NCBI GenBank assembly: GCA_037043455.1
Contig: JAWPHD010000236.1
Coordinates: 62,001 to 126,000 of the forward strand
Length of the DNA: 64,000 nucleotides
Source: Cyrtodaria siliqua
Lineage: Eukaryota > Mollusca > Bivalvia > Adapedonta > Hiatellidae
Direction of reading: 5' to 3'
Made by a program: the position numbers and the translations under genes. This document shows positions 10,231-21,158 of the stretch, piece after piece; position 1 is the first letter of the stretch, and each line of letters opens with the position of its first letter. The notes under the pieces were generated by a model, which saw only the letters and a program-made list of their open reading frames with translations, did not search any database and was not told the DNA's origin.

Positions 10231-10442
10231 ATTTAGCTCTACTGGCCAAAGGAGTTGTCCGTCATCCGTCCATTGTTGGTTGTCCCTCTGTTAACTTTTG
10301 CCTCGTTATTAAACATGATAGCGCCTTCATTTTTCATCTGATTTTTTGAAACTATACCAGATTGTTGATACCAATGAAAGCTCAGATGGGTTCGAAAAGC
10401 AGCTATTTCGGACCAGAAACACTAAAGTTATGGCCCTAGATT
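10231..10442 (+). repeat. 5' fragment of a repeat starting TTAGCTCTACTGGCC
   Basis: Begins TTTAGCTCTACTGGCCAAAG and continues with the 'gtccgtcatccgtccattg' and 'gaaaccagctatttcgg'-type text also seen at 13681-13870. It is cut off at 10443, where a family B element begins, so this looks like one repeat broken by another. Confidence 0.5.
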
Positions 10443-11388
10443 TTCAGCTCTACTGATCAGAGATCAGCAGAGCTTATGCCGTGGTGCGGCGTCCGTCGTC
10501 CGTCCGTCTGTCCGTCTGTAAACTTTTATTTGTAGCGAGAACTCCTCTGAAACTACTGGATGGATATTCATGAAACTTTACAGAAATGTTGCCCATAAAG
10601 TCTAGTTGATCCTAGCAAAAATTCATGTTGATGTGAAATCCAAGATGGCCGCCAAAGCTAAAAAAAGAGTTTTAAAATACAAGTTTGTAGCGACTACTTC
10701 TTGAAAACTATAAGTGATATTGATATGGGACATTTTCTAAAATGATCAGCATGACATGATGTTGATCCTTGTCAAAAGTCGTTTTGATTCGACATTAAAC
10801 CTGGCTGCCAGCGGCCATCTTTGTTTACATAGAGTTATATAGTAAAAACTTGTAGCGACTACTCCTCTGAAACTACTTGACGGATGTTCATGAAACTTCA
10901 CAGGAATGTTGCTCTTGATGTCTAGTTGATCCTAGAAAAATTTCAGGTCGGCTGGAAATTCAAGATGGCTGCCACAGCTAAAAATAGATTTAAAATAAAT
11001 AAGTTTGTAGCGACTACTTCTTCAAAACAATAAGAGATATTGATATGGGACTTTTTCTAAAATGATCAGTATGACATGATGTTGGTCCTTGTCGAAAATC
11101 GTTTTGATTTGACGTTAAACATGGCTGCCAGCGGCCATCTTTGTTTACATAGAGTTATATAATGAAAACTTGTAGCGACTACTCCTCTGAAACTACTTGA
11201 CGGATTTTCATGAAACTTCACAGGATTGTTGCTCTTAATGTCTAATTGATCCTAGCAAAATTTCAGGTCGGCCGAAAATTCAAGATGGCCGCCACGGTTA
11301 AAAATAGATTTTCAAAAAACAAGTCTGTAGCGACTACTTCCTGAAATCAAAATCAATCAGTAGAGCTTCAAGGTCATTGACCTCTTGT
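10443..11388 (+). mobile_element. Helentron-like element, family B (complete copy, ~320-bp internal repeats)
   Basis: The 5' end forms a palindrome AGCTCTACTGATC / GATCAGCAGAGCT (10446-10474). The 3' end repeats its start inverted (CAGTAGAGCT, 11359-11368), then hairpin AGGTCATTGACCT (11371-11383) overlapping CTTGTT (11383-11388). The interior is a tandem of ~320-bp units beginning TGTAGCGACTACTCCTCTGA (10531, 10851, 11171). Family mates: 23899-25067 and 31055-32032. No protein is encoded. The architecture fits a HINE; mobilisation by a helentron elsewhere in the genome is inferred. Confidence 0.7.
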
Positions 11389-12632
11389 TTTAAATATGCA
11401 ATATGCTAAATTGGGAACATGGGTCAAACTCATTGTTTCCGCTCAGTAACTTTTGTTAGGAATGAGATATTGCGATGAAACTTGCAGGTTAGGTATCTTG
11501 CATAATCAATTGTCAGGTAAAAGTTAATGGATAGACAGACAGACGGACAGACGGATTTATATTGCCATACATATATGTTGCTGGGTAGGTATCTTATATG
11601 GAAAGGAAGGTTGTTTTCTGTACAAACGTCTTGTTTTAAAATGCCAAACGTTACTTTAATAACATATACAGTTAAACTGTTAGACTATACTTTTAACATA
11701 AGCCTGGACTTGCTTCGAATTTGGGGCCACTGGGGTCAAGGTCGGCGTTACTAAAAATAGAAAAATGATTTCCACTCAATAACTTTTGTTTGGAATGAGG
11801 TTTTGTGACAAAACTTGTGGGGTTGGCAGCTTCTATGGTAAGAAAGGTTGGGATTGCAATTGAGGTCACTGGGTTTAAGGTAAAGGTCACTGTTACTAAA
11901 AATAGAAAAATGGTTTCTGCTCAATAACTTCTGTTAGGAATGAAGTATTACAATGAAACATGCAGGGTATGTAGCTTATATAGAAAGGAGGGTTGGTATT
12001 GCGTTTGTGGCCACTGGGGTCAAAGTCAAGGTCACTGTTACTAAAATAGAAAAAGTTTTGTAACTTTTGTTAGGAGTGATGTATTGTGACGAAACTTGCT
12101 GGGTTGGTAGCTTATATGGAAATGAAGGTTGGTATTGCATTTGGGGCCACTGGGTTCAAGGTGAAGGTCACTGTTACTAAAAAAACAGAAAAAATGGTAT
12201 CTGCTCAGTAACTTTTGTTAGGAGTAAGATATCGCAATTTTTGTTGAACTCGTTTACGGATCTTGACTAAGCGATCAAATGGTCTTCCAGATGTATGTTT
12301 GTAAGTTCCTCCATCCGTACGTTTATCCATTAGTCTGTTCGTCCGTGCGTCCAATTTTCATTTCTTAATATCTTCTTCTTTACATACAGGATTTTCACAA
12401 AGCTCCAACAAAATGTTCATTATGGATCCAACATCACGTGCACAATTTCCGGTCACTGTGACCTACTTTTGACGAAATATAGATAACGCCCTGTCCCCGC
12501 TACAACATTCATCCCCCACCGTTCATGACATTAATTTAATATCTTTTGGGATTGACATTGGCCAAATAAACCCCAAATATGAGAGCCATCTTAGAAAGTA
12601 AAGCATCCACAGGCCCTCTTGGGTCTCTTGTT
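11389..12632 (+). mobile_element. Tandem-rich helentron-like element with hairpin and CTTGTT end
   Basis: Four to five decayed units of ~135-150 bp built round 'aataacttttgttaggaatga' and 'ggtcactgttactaaaaata' (11440, 11777, 11923, 12055, 12207). A different stretch (12240-12632) then ends GGCCCTCTTGGGTCTCTTGTT, with a CCC/GGG mini-hairpin before CTTGTT. Possibly two fused elements; the 5' border is not defined. Confidence 0.45.
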
Positions 12633-12795
12633 TTTGAATTATTACGCTTTGAAAAACGGTTTAACCCGGAACTTAATCATGCCACAGGTGAGCGTATATG
12701 CTCCTCTTGGCAGTGCTCTTTTTAACATATAACTGATATATAACATTGCATAACATAACATGTATAACTTTATGTTTTATACATATAACTTCCAG

Positions 12796-12878
12796 ACAGT
12801 TGTGCAGCATCTATACACACAGATTTCGGCCTGTGGCAGACGGACAGATGCTCTCCTTTACTTTGCCTACATTGCTGG
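12796..12878 (+). CDS. Exon d of the PTB/PID-like gene
   Basis: An 83-bp exon between acceptor ACTTCCAG and donor GTAAGT; it enters in phase 0 and leaves two bases. It reads TVVQHLYTQISACGRRTDAL then LYFAYIAG. The 'I-S-A-C-G-R-R-T-D-x-L-x-Y-F-A-Y-I' text is the clearest PTB signature in the window: PTB domains typically have I-[S/A]-x-C-x..(F)-[A/S]-[Y/F]-[I/V] across the fifth and sixth strands. It joins exon e by completing a glycine codon. Confidence 0.75.
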
Positions 12879-13680
12879 GTAAGTAATACTATGTAGATAA
12901 ATATGCATTGTAGGCATTAAAAAAATGTAATACTTGCACTTAGCTCTGTTTCATGTAGTTTTCAAATAGACTGATGAGTGTACTTTGTATTTCTGCCTAA
13001 AATTGTCATTAACTTGACCAGTATCATACCTTGTGAGTGACCATGTGACCTATTATTTCATTCTGCTGAAATTCCAGTAATTGCATTAAATGCATTGAAT
13101 TTGTCATTACATTTATAGTTTGTAATAAGTACTGGAATCTGTAATAAAATGTACATGCTGAATTAATAACATGAACTTTTTTTTGTATTATATTTAATTG
13201 TGCTATTATAGTTTTGTGGAGGCCCAAAATGGTGGGGGCCGAAGAAATTCTGTACAGGAGGTTGAATTCTGCCTTTAAGAAATAGAAAATTAATGGTTTT
13301 GAACCAGGGCCTTTTTTCATGATTTTGGGAACATGACCCGTACCCCTGAAATTGGGAATTTTAGCGTGATTTTTCAAAAATTGGGAATTTTAGCGCATTT
13401 TTTAATAAAATTCGGAAAAATGTATAGTAAAGCATTCCTTTCATAATTATATCTTTAATACTGTTTTTTGTACACCAAGATAAACAGAAGCGTTTATAAG
13501 CTTTTGAACCCCAATCATTGGATTGGCACACTTAAAATAAAAAAATTTAAATTGGGAAAAAAAGATATGTTTTGGCATTGGGAATATTACCGAATTTCGA
13601 CTATAAAAACAGCCCAATAAAACACCACTATGGGGATCAAGAACATGATATTTGTTCATCTTCATCTCCATGATGGAAAT
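12879..13680. other. Intron, no feature seen
   Basis: AT-rich. Short minus-strand open frames (13024-13377, 13447-13692) have no splice context, biased codon use or domain signature. A degenerate internal duplication, 'ttgggaattttagcg', occurs at 13352 and 13381. Confidence 0.4.
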
Positions 13681-14220
13681 TTTTAGCTCCACTGGCCGGA
13701 GGTCAGCAGAGTTGATGGGATAGCGAGTTGTCCGTTGTCGTTAACTTTTGCTTGTGTACATGATAGGGTCTTCGTTATTAATCAGATCTTTACCAAACTT
13801 TGCTAGGGTCTTTTTATCAATGAAAGATCTGACTAGTTAGAAAACCAGCTATATTGGAACACGAACACCAGAGTTATGGCCCCTTGATTTATTGAAAAAT
13901 GCCTTCTTCTGCCTTGTGAACACTCTAGCACCTTCATTTTGCATTTGATCTTTACAAACATTGCCAGATTGTTGATATTAATGAAGGCTCTGACAAGTTT
14001 GAAAACCAGCTAAGTAGATTGAATTAGTAACACCAGAGTTGTGGCCCTTGATTTATTGAAAAATAGCCATATTATGCCTTGTGAACACTCTAGCACCTTC
14101 ATTTTGCATTTGATCATTACCAAACTTTGCCAGATTGTTGATATTAATGAAGGCTCTGACAATTTGGAAAAGAAGCAATATCGGATCAGTAACATCATTA
14201 CAGGATTGTTTATGTAAACA
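13681..14220 (+). repeat. Interspersed repeat with ~170-bp tandem units
   Basis: The 5' end TTTTAGCTCCACTGGCCGGA is related to the fragment at 10231. The block 'ttgtgaacactctagcacct' recurs at 13915 and 14080, and 'gatattaatgaaggctctga' at 13975 and 14140. The 3' terminus was not identified. Probably the same structural class as the helentron-like elements here. Confidence 0.5.
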
Positions 14221-14411
14221 CAAAGTTAAAATGTTCGCATAACTTTTTACCAACGGGTTAGTTTTGATTAGTTCTTTCAATTAACGTCTGGATACATCCG
14301 TTGATTTAATTCAAATTTGACGGTAATATTATACACTAATACTTGAAACAAGTCATTTCTGTTCAGGTTGAAAATAATGTTGTTCTGCATGTAGCCCGTT
14401 TATTATTTCAG

Positions 14412-14478
14412 AGAGACCTACTGCAGTTTAGCATCAGACTTCTACTGCCATGTGTTTGAAGCTTCATCCGAGGATCAG
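14412..14478 (+). CDS. Exon e of the PTB/PID-like gene
   Basis: A 67-bp exon between acceptor TTATTTCAG and donor GTATGC. The first base completes the split Gly codon of exon d; the rest reads ETYCSLASDFYCHVFEASSE then DQ. 'F-Y-C-H-V-F-E-A-S-S-E-D-Q-A' is the PTB pattern for the seventh strand leading into the C-terminal helix (commonly F-x-C-H-V-F-x-x). It ends in phase 0. Confidence 0.75.
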
Positions 14479-14534
14479 GTATGCTTCATAGAGTTAACAA
14501 TGGAAATAAGTGAGCGCAGGAATGTTATATAGAG

Positions 14535-14641
14535 ATTATTTAACTGCTGGGATCGATTATAGGGAAATCCTTCACGAGATAGTAGACGTCTACCATTGAG
14601 TGAAGGATTTCCCTATAAACAAACTCAGCAGTTAAATAACC
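14535..14641. mobile_element. Foldback MITE, ~107 bp
   Basis: Left arm ATTATTTAACTGCTG and TATAGGGAAATCCTTCAC pair with right arm GTGAAGGATTTCCCTATA and CAGCAGTTAAATAA. The loop, GAGATAGTAGACGTCTACCA, is itself partly palindromic (GTAGACGTCTAC). Confidence 0.75.
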
Positions 14642-14886
14642 TATTCATTACATTTTAAATCAGTTTTTGCATGATTTTAAATGAAATTATTCACTTTATT
14701 GAACGTTATCGGCGGATGACGTCATAACTCAGCGTGTCACAGTTAGTTAATTTTGTGTCCGGAGTTAGAATATTATGAATATGCTTTCACTGAGAAATCC
14801 CAATCTTTCACTGATGAAAATATAATAAAAATGATAAGTGTGTCCAAAGGGGGCCTGTGGATGCTTTTCAGGTATAAAATGGTTAT

Positions 14887-15180
14887 TAGCTCGACTTTTT
14901 CGAAGAAAAATAGCTGTTGTCATCACTTGATCGTCGTCGTCTGCATTGTCTGCGTCTGTGTCCTGGTTAAAGTTTGTATGTAAGCTTGTATCTCTGAAAC
15001 TGCTGTACATAATGGATTGAAAATTCACACAGTGTCTGTCTTCCCCCAAAATGTTTGTGTGTCTATCTCCTCCCACAGTTTTCAACCGATTGTTTCGACA
15101 CTTTACAGGTTTACCTTTGATGTCAGGGTGTGCATATCAATTCGTGGGGCCATCTTTACCTCATGGACATATTTCTAGTT
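14887..15180 (+). mobile_element. Short helentron-like element (CTAGTT end)
   Basis: Starts TAGCTCGACTTTTTCGAAGA, like the start of the element at 60425 (CGCCTTTTCGAAGAAAAA). It ends CCTCATGGACATATTTCTAG then TT, a decayed form of the TGTCTCATGGACA hairpin terminus at 62500. A microsatellite-like GATCGTCGTCGTCTGC lies inside. The terminal inverted repeat is not obvious. Confidence 0.45.
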
Positions 15181-15222
15181 CCATTAGAAAAATGTTGAAC
15201 ACACATTCTTCTTTGTAACAAA

Positions 15223-15537
15223 GGGGGCTGGCGTGGCGCAGTCTGTAGCGCGGCGGATTTGTAACCGGAGGCCCCGGGTTCAATCCTCCGTGGTGCCACT
15301 GAGTTCCGTCGGTGTGTTCTTGGCAAGACACTTTACCTTAGCCTCGTCCGTCGAATGGGGAAGTAAACCGGGCGGACCCGTGTATCGGTCTATCCTCCGA
15401 GCACGTTAAAGAACCATAGGAATCTATTCGATAATAAGAGTAGGGCAGGTTCCCAGATTCCTATGTATCCTTCCCCTCTCTCTGGGCGGCTCTAAATAAC
15501 CTATACTGTGTTGATGAGCCGTTAAACAACATTCAAT
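15223..15537 (+). mobile_element. tRNA-derived SINE, second copy of the 7606 family
   Basis: Same head (GGCTGGCGTGGCGCAGTCTG; B box GGTTCAATCC), same body, and tail AAACAACATTCAATTG. It differs from the 7606 copy by scattered substitutions and two one-base losses. Target duplication is imperfect (TTTGTAACAA against TTGTTATAACAA), implying greater age. Confidence 0.85.
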
Positions 15538-15792
15538 TGTTATAACAAGAGTAATGATGGAAAGATGTGCTAGTCAGGTTTCTGTAGTGTAGGATATATA
15601 ATTCTAGGTCAGTATTGAGAACAAAATATTTGTTAAACAGAAATGACTGGTTTAAATGTAGTGACAGTTCCTGTTGTATTTATCTTTAAATACCTTATTT
15701 TCATCCAAAGATGATGGACAGATCATCATGTATAAATTCATATGATTACATTAAAATTCAGGCAATTTATTTTCTTTTCATTCTATTTTTAG
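15538..15792. other. Intron between SINE and exon f
   Basis: AT-rich with no repeat termini seen. It ends in a pyrimidine-rich acceptor, TTCATTCTATTTTTAG. Confidence 0.4.
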
Positions 15793-15817
15793 GCAAAACT
15801 TATACTATGCACAATAG
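15793..15817 (+). CDS. Exon f of the PTB/PID-like gene (25-bp microexon)
   Basis: Between acceptor TTTTTAG and donor GTATGT, reading AKLILCTI plus one base. With exon e this gives EDQAKLILCTI, which is what the C-terminal amphipathic helix of a PTB domain looks like (A-x-x-I/L-x-x-x-I-x-x-A-F). Very short exons are easy to call by chance; the phase and motif agreement support this one. Confidence 0.6.
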
Positions 15818-15917
15818 GTATGTATTATTTTATTTGTTTTATCACATCAAGTTCAAAGTAAAAATGATACTGGAATAATAAATAGAGGTGTTAACTTAAT
15901 GCTTGATATATACTTGA

Positions 15918-15945
15918 AGATTGCTGTGTGTCCCTTTAAAGTGAT
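15918..15945 (+). repeat. Solo terminal motif of a TTAA-type MITE
   Basis: AAGATTGCTGTGTGTCCCTT followed by TAAA. This is the same motif that forms the right terminal repeat of the element at 27940-28141. No partner terminus was found nearby. Confidence 0.4.
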
Positions 15946-16165
15946 TTCTTTCGTGCATACTATATTTGAATATCCTAATATTGCACATGCGGGACATCTT
16001 TGGTCCTGACCAAAATAGTCAAACGTCATGCTGAAATTTACACCAACAACCCATGATAGTTGGTTTAAACATATTTATCACATAACGTGGTGTGGGAGTG
16101 TAATAACACCATTCACTATTTTCGATTTCCACCAGTGGTATAACATAACGTTAATGACGTCATGG

Positions 16166-16337
16166 ACGTCACGTTAATGTACGTTTTCTGACGTAATGGG
16201 ACGTTATAAGTTATGTAATAAATAGAATGTAACATTCGTTCTCATTCATTAACGTCACGTTAATGTACGTTTCTGACGTAATGTGACGTTATAAGTTATG
16301 TAATAAATAGAATCTAACATTCGTACTCATTCATTAT
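16166..16337. repeat. Two-copy 86-bp tandem duplication
   Basis: ACGTCACGTTAATGTACGTT starts at 16166 and again at 16252; both copies run into GTAATAAATAGAAT and CATTCGT(T/A)CTCATTCATTA. The second copy overlaps the left arm of the foldback at 16300, so the duplication probably involved that arm. Confidence 0.75.
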
Positions 16338-16464
16338 TAAATTTATTAAACTCGTTAGCAAAAATGATATAATGCTCAGCAAGAGCCTCGCATTATATCA
16401 TTTTGCCAACTCGTATAATAAATTCAATAATGAATGAGTACTCATGTAAGATCCTCTATTTATT
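16300..16464. mobile_element. Foldback MITE (GATCCTCTATTTA family)
   Basis: Left arm AATAAATAGAATCTAAC, then ACTCATTCATTATTAAAT and AAAATGATATAATGC, pairs with GCATTATATCATTTT, ATTCAATAATGAATGAGT and GTAAGATCCTCTATTTATT. Relatives: 26841-26977 and 18097-18211, and a solo arm at 20050-20110. Confidence 0.7.
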
Positions 16465-16479
16465 TTACATCGATTGCGA

Positions 16480-16655
16480 AACAAGTTCTTGCAACTTAGA
16501 TGAATCACTCTCCTGGGTAGAACCAGTACTAGGCAATGTGGATTAATTATCTTGCTCAAGGATAAATAATGTGGCCGCGATGAGGATTGAACCCACGACC
16601 TCTCGATCTGGAGTTCGGCACTCTACCACTGGACCACGCACTCCACTACAAAACT
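16480..16655 (-). mobile_element. tRNA-derived SINE (minus strand)
   Basis: On the minus strand the head reads GTGCGTGGTCCAGTGGTAGA then GGTCGTGGGTTCAATCCTCA: good A and B boxes. Downstream is the core ACTGGTTCTACCCAGGA, which is also in the SINEs at 18850 and 59280 although their heads differ. Such shared cores are typical of SINE superfamilies. Confidence 0.75.
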
Positions 16656-16675
16656 CAAGCAAATTGTATTACCGT

Positions 16676-17329
16676 TTTTGTGTCGCCTGCGTAGCATGGC
16701 AGACACTTATGGATCACTTTGTCCATCATCTGTCGTTGTCCGTCACCTTTAACCTGTAACCTAACCTTGGCCATAACTTGAAAAACATTTAACATATATT
16801 CATGAAACTTCACACAAATCTTCATCTTAACCTAAGGAATGCTGTTACACATGTCCAATAACTCTGACTTTCATTTTGACGGAGTTATGCCTCCTTTCAT
16901 AAAACTTTAACCTGCAACCCAACCAAGCTCATAACTGGCCATAACATAAGAAGTATTTGACCTATGTTCATGAAATTTCACACATTTATTCATCTTACCA
17001 CACAGAATATTGTTACCCATGACCAATAACTCTGACTTTCATTTTGGCAGAGTTATGCCCCCTTTTCATAAAACTTTAACCTGCAACCTAACCTAGCTCG
17101 TAAGTTGGCAAAATATTGTGATCATGAAACTTTATACAGTTCTTCCTTATCAATTATACAATACAGATTTATGTCCCATTTTATAAACTTTAAAACTTCA
17201 AAAAAAAAATACTGCTCCATAATTCATGAAGAATTGCACCCTGTGTCTTCAAACTTTATAGTTAGATTGTACTTGGTGAAATAAGCACACGGCAGGCAAC
17301 ACAAGTGTACCATGGAACACCCTTCTAGT
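16676..17329 (+). mobile_element. Helentron-like element, family C (complete)
   Basis: 5' GTGTCGCCTGC (16680-16690) is inverted at 17292-17302 as GCAGGCAACAC. Then follows hairpin GTGTACCATGGAACAC (17305-17320) and CTAGTT (17325-17330). The interior has about two ~165-bp units ('cataacttgaaaaacattta' / 'cataacataagaagtattt', 'ccaataactctgactttcat' twice). Flanking T residues fit insertion between Ts. Non-coding. Confidence 0.7.
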
Positions 17330-18096
17330 TTAAATATATGCAAGCAGGTTTAAAGATCTGGATGTAATTGGTGTAGAATGAAAAGCCTCATGATGTGCTT
17401 CAGTTTCATATTAAATGTGCATATGCTGCATGTTACCTTCAATTTAATTCTTGTTTATGGAAAATGTTTGTACTGGAAAACATGACGACTCGGCGAATGT
17501 ACAATTAAAATAAAGTGTAGTAAGAATTTGTCAGAGACTACAAACATCATATGAATTAAATTAAAGAAACTAACCCACCAAATAACACAAAATTACACTA
17601 CAAAAAAGTTCATCAAAATCTTATTCAGGTGTTCAAGTCATATAATAATGAATATTATCACATAACGTCCCTTGTTAGCAGTGTCGAACACCCATTTAAT
17701 ATTCTATTGTATGACACACGTATAATACAACCTGGAACAATTTTGATTGGTTGAGTTAAACCTGTAACACAAGGCAAGTTTATTAACTGAAACTATTTTA
17801 TTTATTATAATTCACCCAGATCTGAGTCATAAACTTATTATTTGTGACAGCTTATAAAAATAATGCATGTTATACAAAACATTGTTGTTGGTTTGTTAAA
17901 AAGTTGGCGAAAGCTGCTATTTTGTAAAGAGGTAAAACACAAACTCTTTTATACGCAACATTATGTGTGAGACGCGACGTTACGACGTCACTTATTTTAT
18001 GATGTTTTGGCGCTAAAGTGTGTCTGACGTCGTGGCGGTTCTATGTACATCTGAATTATTTTTTACTAATTTGATTGCAATGTGATGTGATAAAAA
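17330..18096. other. Non-coding stretch, nothing recognised
   Basis: AT-rich, with no open frame of note, no tRNA boxes and no clear inverted repeat. A cluster of ACGT-containing words occurs at 17975-18040. Confidence 0.4.
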
Positions 18097-18211
18097 GGAT
18101 CTTAAACTCGTTCCCATTCCATATAAGATTTATGAAACTCGTTGTAAATTATTTTTAATTTTGTAACTCGTTTCATAAATCTTATATGAAATGGGAACTT
18201 GTTTAAGATCC
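18097..18211. mobile_element. Foldback MITE, 115 bp (GATCCTCTATTTA family)
   Basis: GGATCTTAAACTCGTTCCCA at the left is mirrored by GGGAACTTGTTTAAGATCC at the right; the inner arms ATATAAGATTTATGAAACTC and GTTTCATAAATCTTATAT also pair. Confidence 0.8.
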
Positions 18212-18309
18212 TCTATTTATAAAAGTATAGGTTTATTCACGGGTTCTTAAGATATCCATGACTGAATATGCATAAAATGAATTACGAGTTGATAACTATT
18301 AATTCGATG

Positions 18310-18475
18310 CTATTTAATAGTAATTCGATGCTCCAGTTTTAGGGTTTGACCTGACTGGTTAAAGCTGTTTATACTGTGTTTATAGAGTTTGGATTCTTAA
18401 AATATGTCAAGTTATATATATATACTTTGTCGTCAGTAGGTTTAAAAACGGTGTACATCTGTTTAATAAACCATG
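18310..18475 (-). repeat. Interspersed repeat family E, partial, minus strand
   Basis: Contains the reverse complement of GATGTACACCGTTTCTAAAC then CTACTGATGACGA, present on the plus strand at 19735-19770 and 59700-59735. The matching AAAACTGGAG / AATATAAACG-type blocks follow in the same order. Unknown class. Confidence 0.55.
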
Positions 18476-18621
18476 GAACACAAAGTAGCCAAGTGGTTAG
18501 TTTTTTCAGACCAAACATTCTCATCCACTGTAATTAAATAACTGGTCCTCGTTTAGAGGATATGCATGTTGACTATGAAACTGAAACACATTATGGTAGT
18601 TTCATTCATGTTTGGATTGAC

Positions 18622-18722
18622 ACTCCCTTTAAAGTCAAATGACACTCAGTTAATAAATGGGTGTGTTAGTTTTAATGTAACTTATAACACTTCAAGATTG
18701 CCATGTGTCCCTTTAAGTGATT
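18622..18722. repeat. TTAA-type short element or solo ends
   Basis: CCCTTTAAAG at 18628 and AAGATTGCCATGTGTCCCTT then TAA at 18695-18717. Both resemble the terminal repeat of the 27940 element, but both point the same way, so this may be two solo ends. Confidence 0.35.
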
Positions 18723-18789
18723 GACTTGCCACTATAACCACCTGAGTATACACAATGGAACACTGAACAGCTGACTACACTTTACATTA

Positions 18790-18985
18790 CCTCCCGCCAT
18801 CCGCAAGAATTGAGGAAGTGTCCATTCTTACGGTTCGCGGGAAGTGTACAGTACTGGTTCTACCCAGGAAAAGTGGGTGGTCTGCCTCCACCACAAAATA
18901 AAAAAAAATCGACCGTCATATATAGCCTTACATGTGTTGAAAATTACGTAAAACACCATACATTATTATAAACCACTAGGATACT
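18790..18985 (+). mobile_element. SINE (shared-core family), 5' decayed
   Basis: Carries the core GTACTGGTTCTACCCAGGAA, then GGTGGTCTGCCTCCACCACA, GACCGTCATATATAGCC and tail TAAAACACCATACATTATTA. The same order occurs, inverted, at 59225-59300. The tRNA-like head is not clear in this copy. Confidence 0.6.
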
Positions 18986-19084
18986 CCTGTGAGATACTGC
19001 AATATTAATTTAAAGCAAAACCAGACTGAATTATTGTTTGACATTGTAGATCTGTCATTCTTTACAAAAGGTGTCGTGTTGATT

Positions 19085-19165
19085 CGAAAATCAACCATAA
19101 AATACGGCCTAATATGTGCTAAAAAGGATGTAAAACACCATTCAAACAAACAAACAAAAGGTGAC
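19085..19165 (+). repeat. SINE 3' tail fragment
   Basis: CGGCCTAATATGTGCTAAAA then GATGTAAAACACCATTCAAA and CAAACAAACAAA, the 3' module of the SINE at 18790 ending in a (CAAA)n tail. Confidence 0.5.
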
Positions 19166-19689
19166 CAACACATGATCACTTTGCCCTACAAGCAAAATGG
19201 TTTGGCCACAAGTTCTTTTAGCCTTAATAAAGGCCCTTCCTGTCAGTATTTTAATTACAAGATGGCAATGTAATAAGCATACAAATATTCAACTACATTT
19301 CTTCGGTGAAAAAAAAATGGAAGAGAGGAGAAATTAGAAAGATGTTCTAGGAACGATAAAAGAAAATACATCAAAAAAAGAATGAATTGTGATGTGGTAT
19401 AATGCTTTGAGCAGGTGTCATAATAGTGTATAGTAGTTTAAATGACCTTGAACATTTTGGATTAATCGTCATCAAATTGTTTAGTATCTTTAATGTAATG
19501 TTAAACTTTTAATATGAGTAACCTTTTAAAATACCAGTCACTTAAATCTAGGAGACAGTTCTGATTGCTCGGTACAGAGAAGGCTGAAACAACATAACAG
19601 AGCCCTTATATGGATATATATGTAGGCAGCTACATTACTAAATGTACAATAGGAAGCTTTTTAGATGACAAATAGAATCTCCCATCAGT

Positions 19690-20050
19690 TCCTATTTAAA
19701 GCAGCTTTACAGTCAACAACTGCAAAATTTTAAAAAATATGTACACCGTTTCTAAACCTACTGATGACGAGGTATATATATAACTTACATATTTTGAGAA
19801 TTCAAACTCTGTAGACACAGTATAAATGGCTTTAACCAGCCATGCCCAAACCCCAAAACTCGAGCATTGAATCAAGATTTGCAAACTCAATTCCTGCATG
19901 TTCAATCACGAGTATTTTAAAAACCTGTGAAAAAAACTATACCTTTAATTGGCACATGAATATTATTTTATGACCTGAACACATGGATTGAGTTTTTGAT
20001 CAACGAGTTTTGTAGAGCAATTTTGCCATTATTTGATGGGTTCGTTACTT
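19690..20050 (+). repeat. Interspersed repeat family E
   Basis: Matches 59685-60015 over about 330 bp, for example TGTACACCGTTTCTAAACCT, CATATTTTGAGAAT, TTTTAATTGGCACAT, GACCTGAACAC and TTTTGTAGAG. Both copies are plus strand. No ORF, tRNA box or terminal repeat was found. Confidence 0.65.
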
Positions 20051-21150
20051 TAATAGTGAATTTATTAAACTTGTTTAATATTATATGGACACTCTTGTAG
20101 GATCCTCTATATCTATGCTGATACATTACAACAATTCACCTTATAATCAGTTATTTAAAGAGATTTTTTTACCTTATATAACGGAGGCCTGTAAAAGACC
20201 TCTTTTCCAGTTGAAAACTTTACTGTTTTCCCCAACTGTGGCAGCACTTTTTCCCAATCAGAAAGCAGCAGTCTCTCAGAATATGAGAAAAAACATTAAT
20301 CTGCAATTTGTTTTTGTCTGAGAAGTCAGTAATAATTATGGACAGGCCTGGGACTGGGACTCTTCCCAAGTTTGTCAAAAAAGTCGACTTAGACAATTTG
20401 TAAGAGTCTGTCATAATGTATTCTGAACCCAAGAGTCTTAATTATAAATCGCTGTCACTCTTTCTATCATTTTATAACACAAAGCTATATACATGTTATC
20501 AGAATGACTTGAATAAGATTTTTCTTCCAGCTCAGGGATTCGAAAGAACTCACTTGATGACATGAACATCAGATGGGTATGGCAGTTTGACAGGTTGTAA
20601 TAATTTGATCGAGTAGAACCAGGCCTTGTGGGATACCTTATCATAAACGGATTCATGGGAAATCTAGATGTATTAGTTATTTGTTAATAACAGGATGTGT
20701 GTAATTGGAATGTTTGGAGACCCTCCGTCATTGTGCACAAGTGGAGAATCCCTCGAGGCACGTCACTTTTGAGTGTGGACTTGACATGGTATCATTTATA
20801 TACTAAATGCCAAAAGAAACACATCACTTTTATAATTTTAATAATTTTTGGTTATTGTTATTATCAACGATAGTTTTATATTTCAAACATTGGTAATGAG
20901 TATTGGAAATGTTTACAGGTAACAGCTTTGAACATCCAAATATACTACTCAAAATTTGCTAAGATTTGAGATATGATATAATATGATATAATATAATGTG
21001 TGTGATTTTTTTCTCTCAGTATATTGGGTTGATGGTCCCGTGTGGTTCAGGGTAAGAATATGATCACTGCTTATACAGGCAGAGGGGTAAAATTTCCCAC
21101 AACTTCATGTTTATTTTGTTCATTAAAACCCTTCGTCATGATCCCTGTAT
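20051..21150. other. Non-coding stretch; one solo foldback arm
   Basis: 20050-20112 resembles one arm of the GATCCTCTATTTA foldback family (AATTTATTAAACTTGTTTAA, AGGATCCTCTAT). The rest shows nothing; open frames at 20085-20321 and 20220-20656 have no supporting context. Confidence 0.4.
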
Positions 21151-21158
21151 TGTTTCAG

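Noticed and set aside
10480..10520. Repeated GTCCGTC words as a regulatory cluster
   Set aside because: GTCCGTC runs occur at the same internal place in several helentron-like elements here (7265, 10490, 23945, 28555), so they are a repeat-family trait.
13024..13692. Minus-strand frames of 117 and 81 codons
   Set aside because: AT-rich, no domain signature or splice sites, in an intron of the plus-strand gene.
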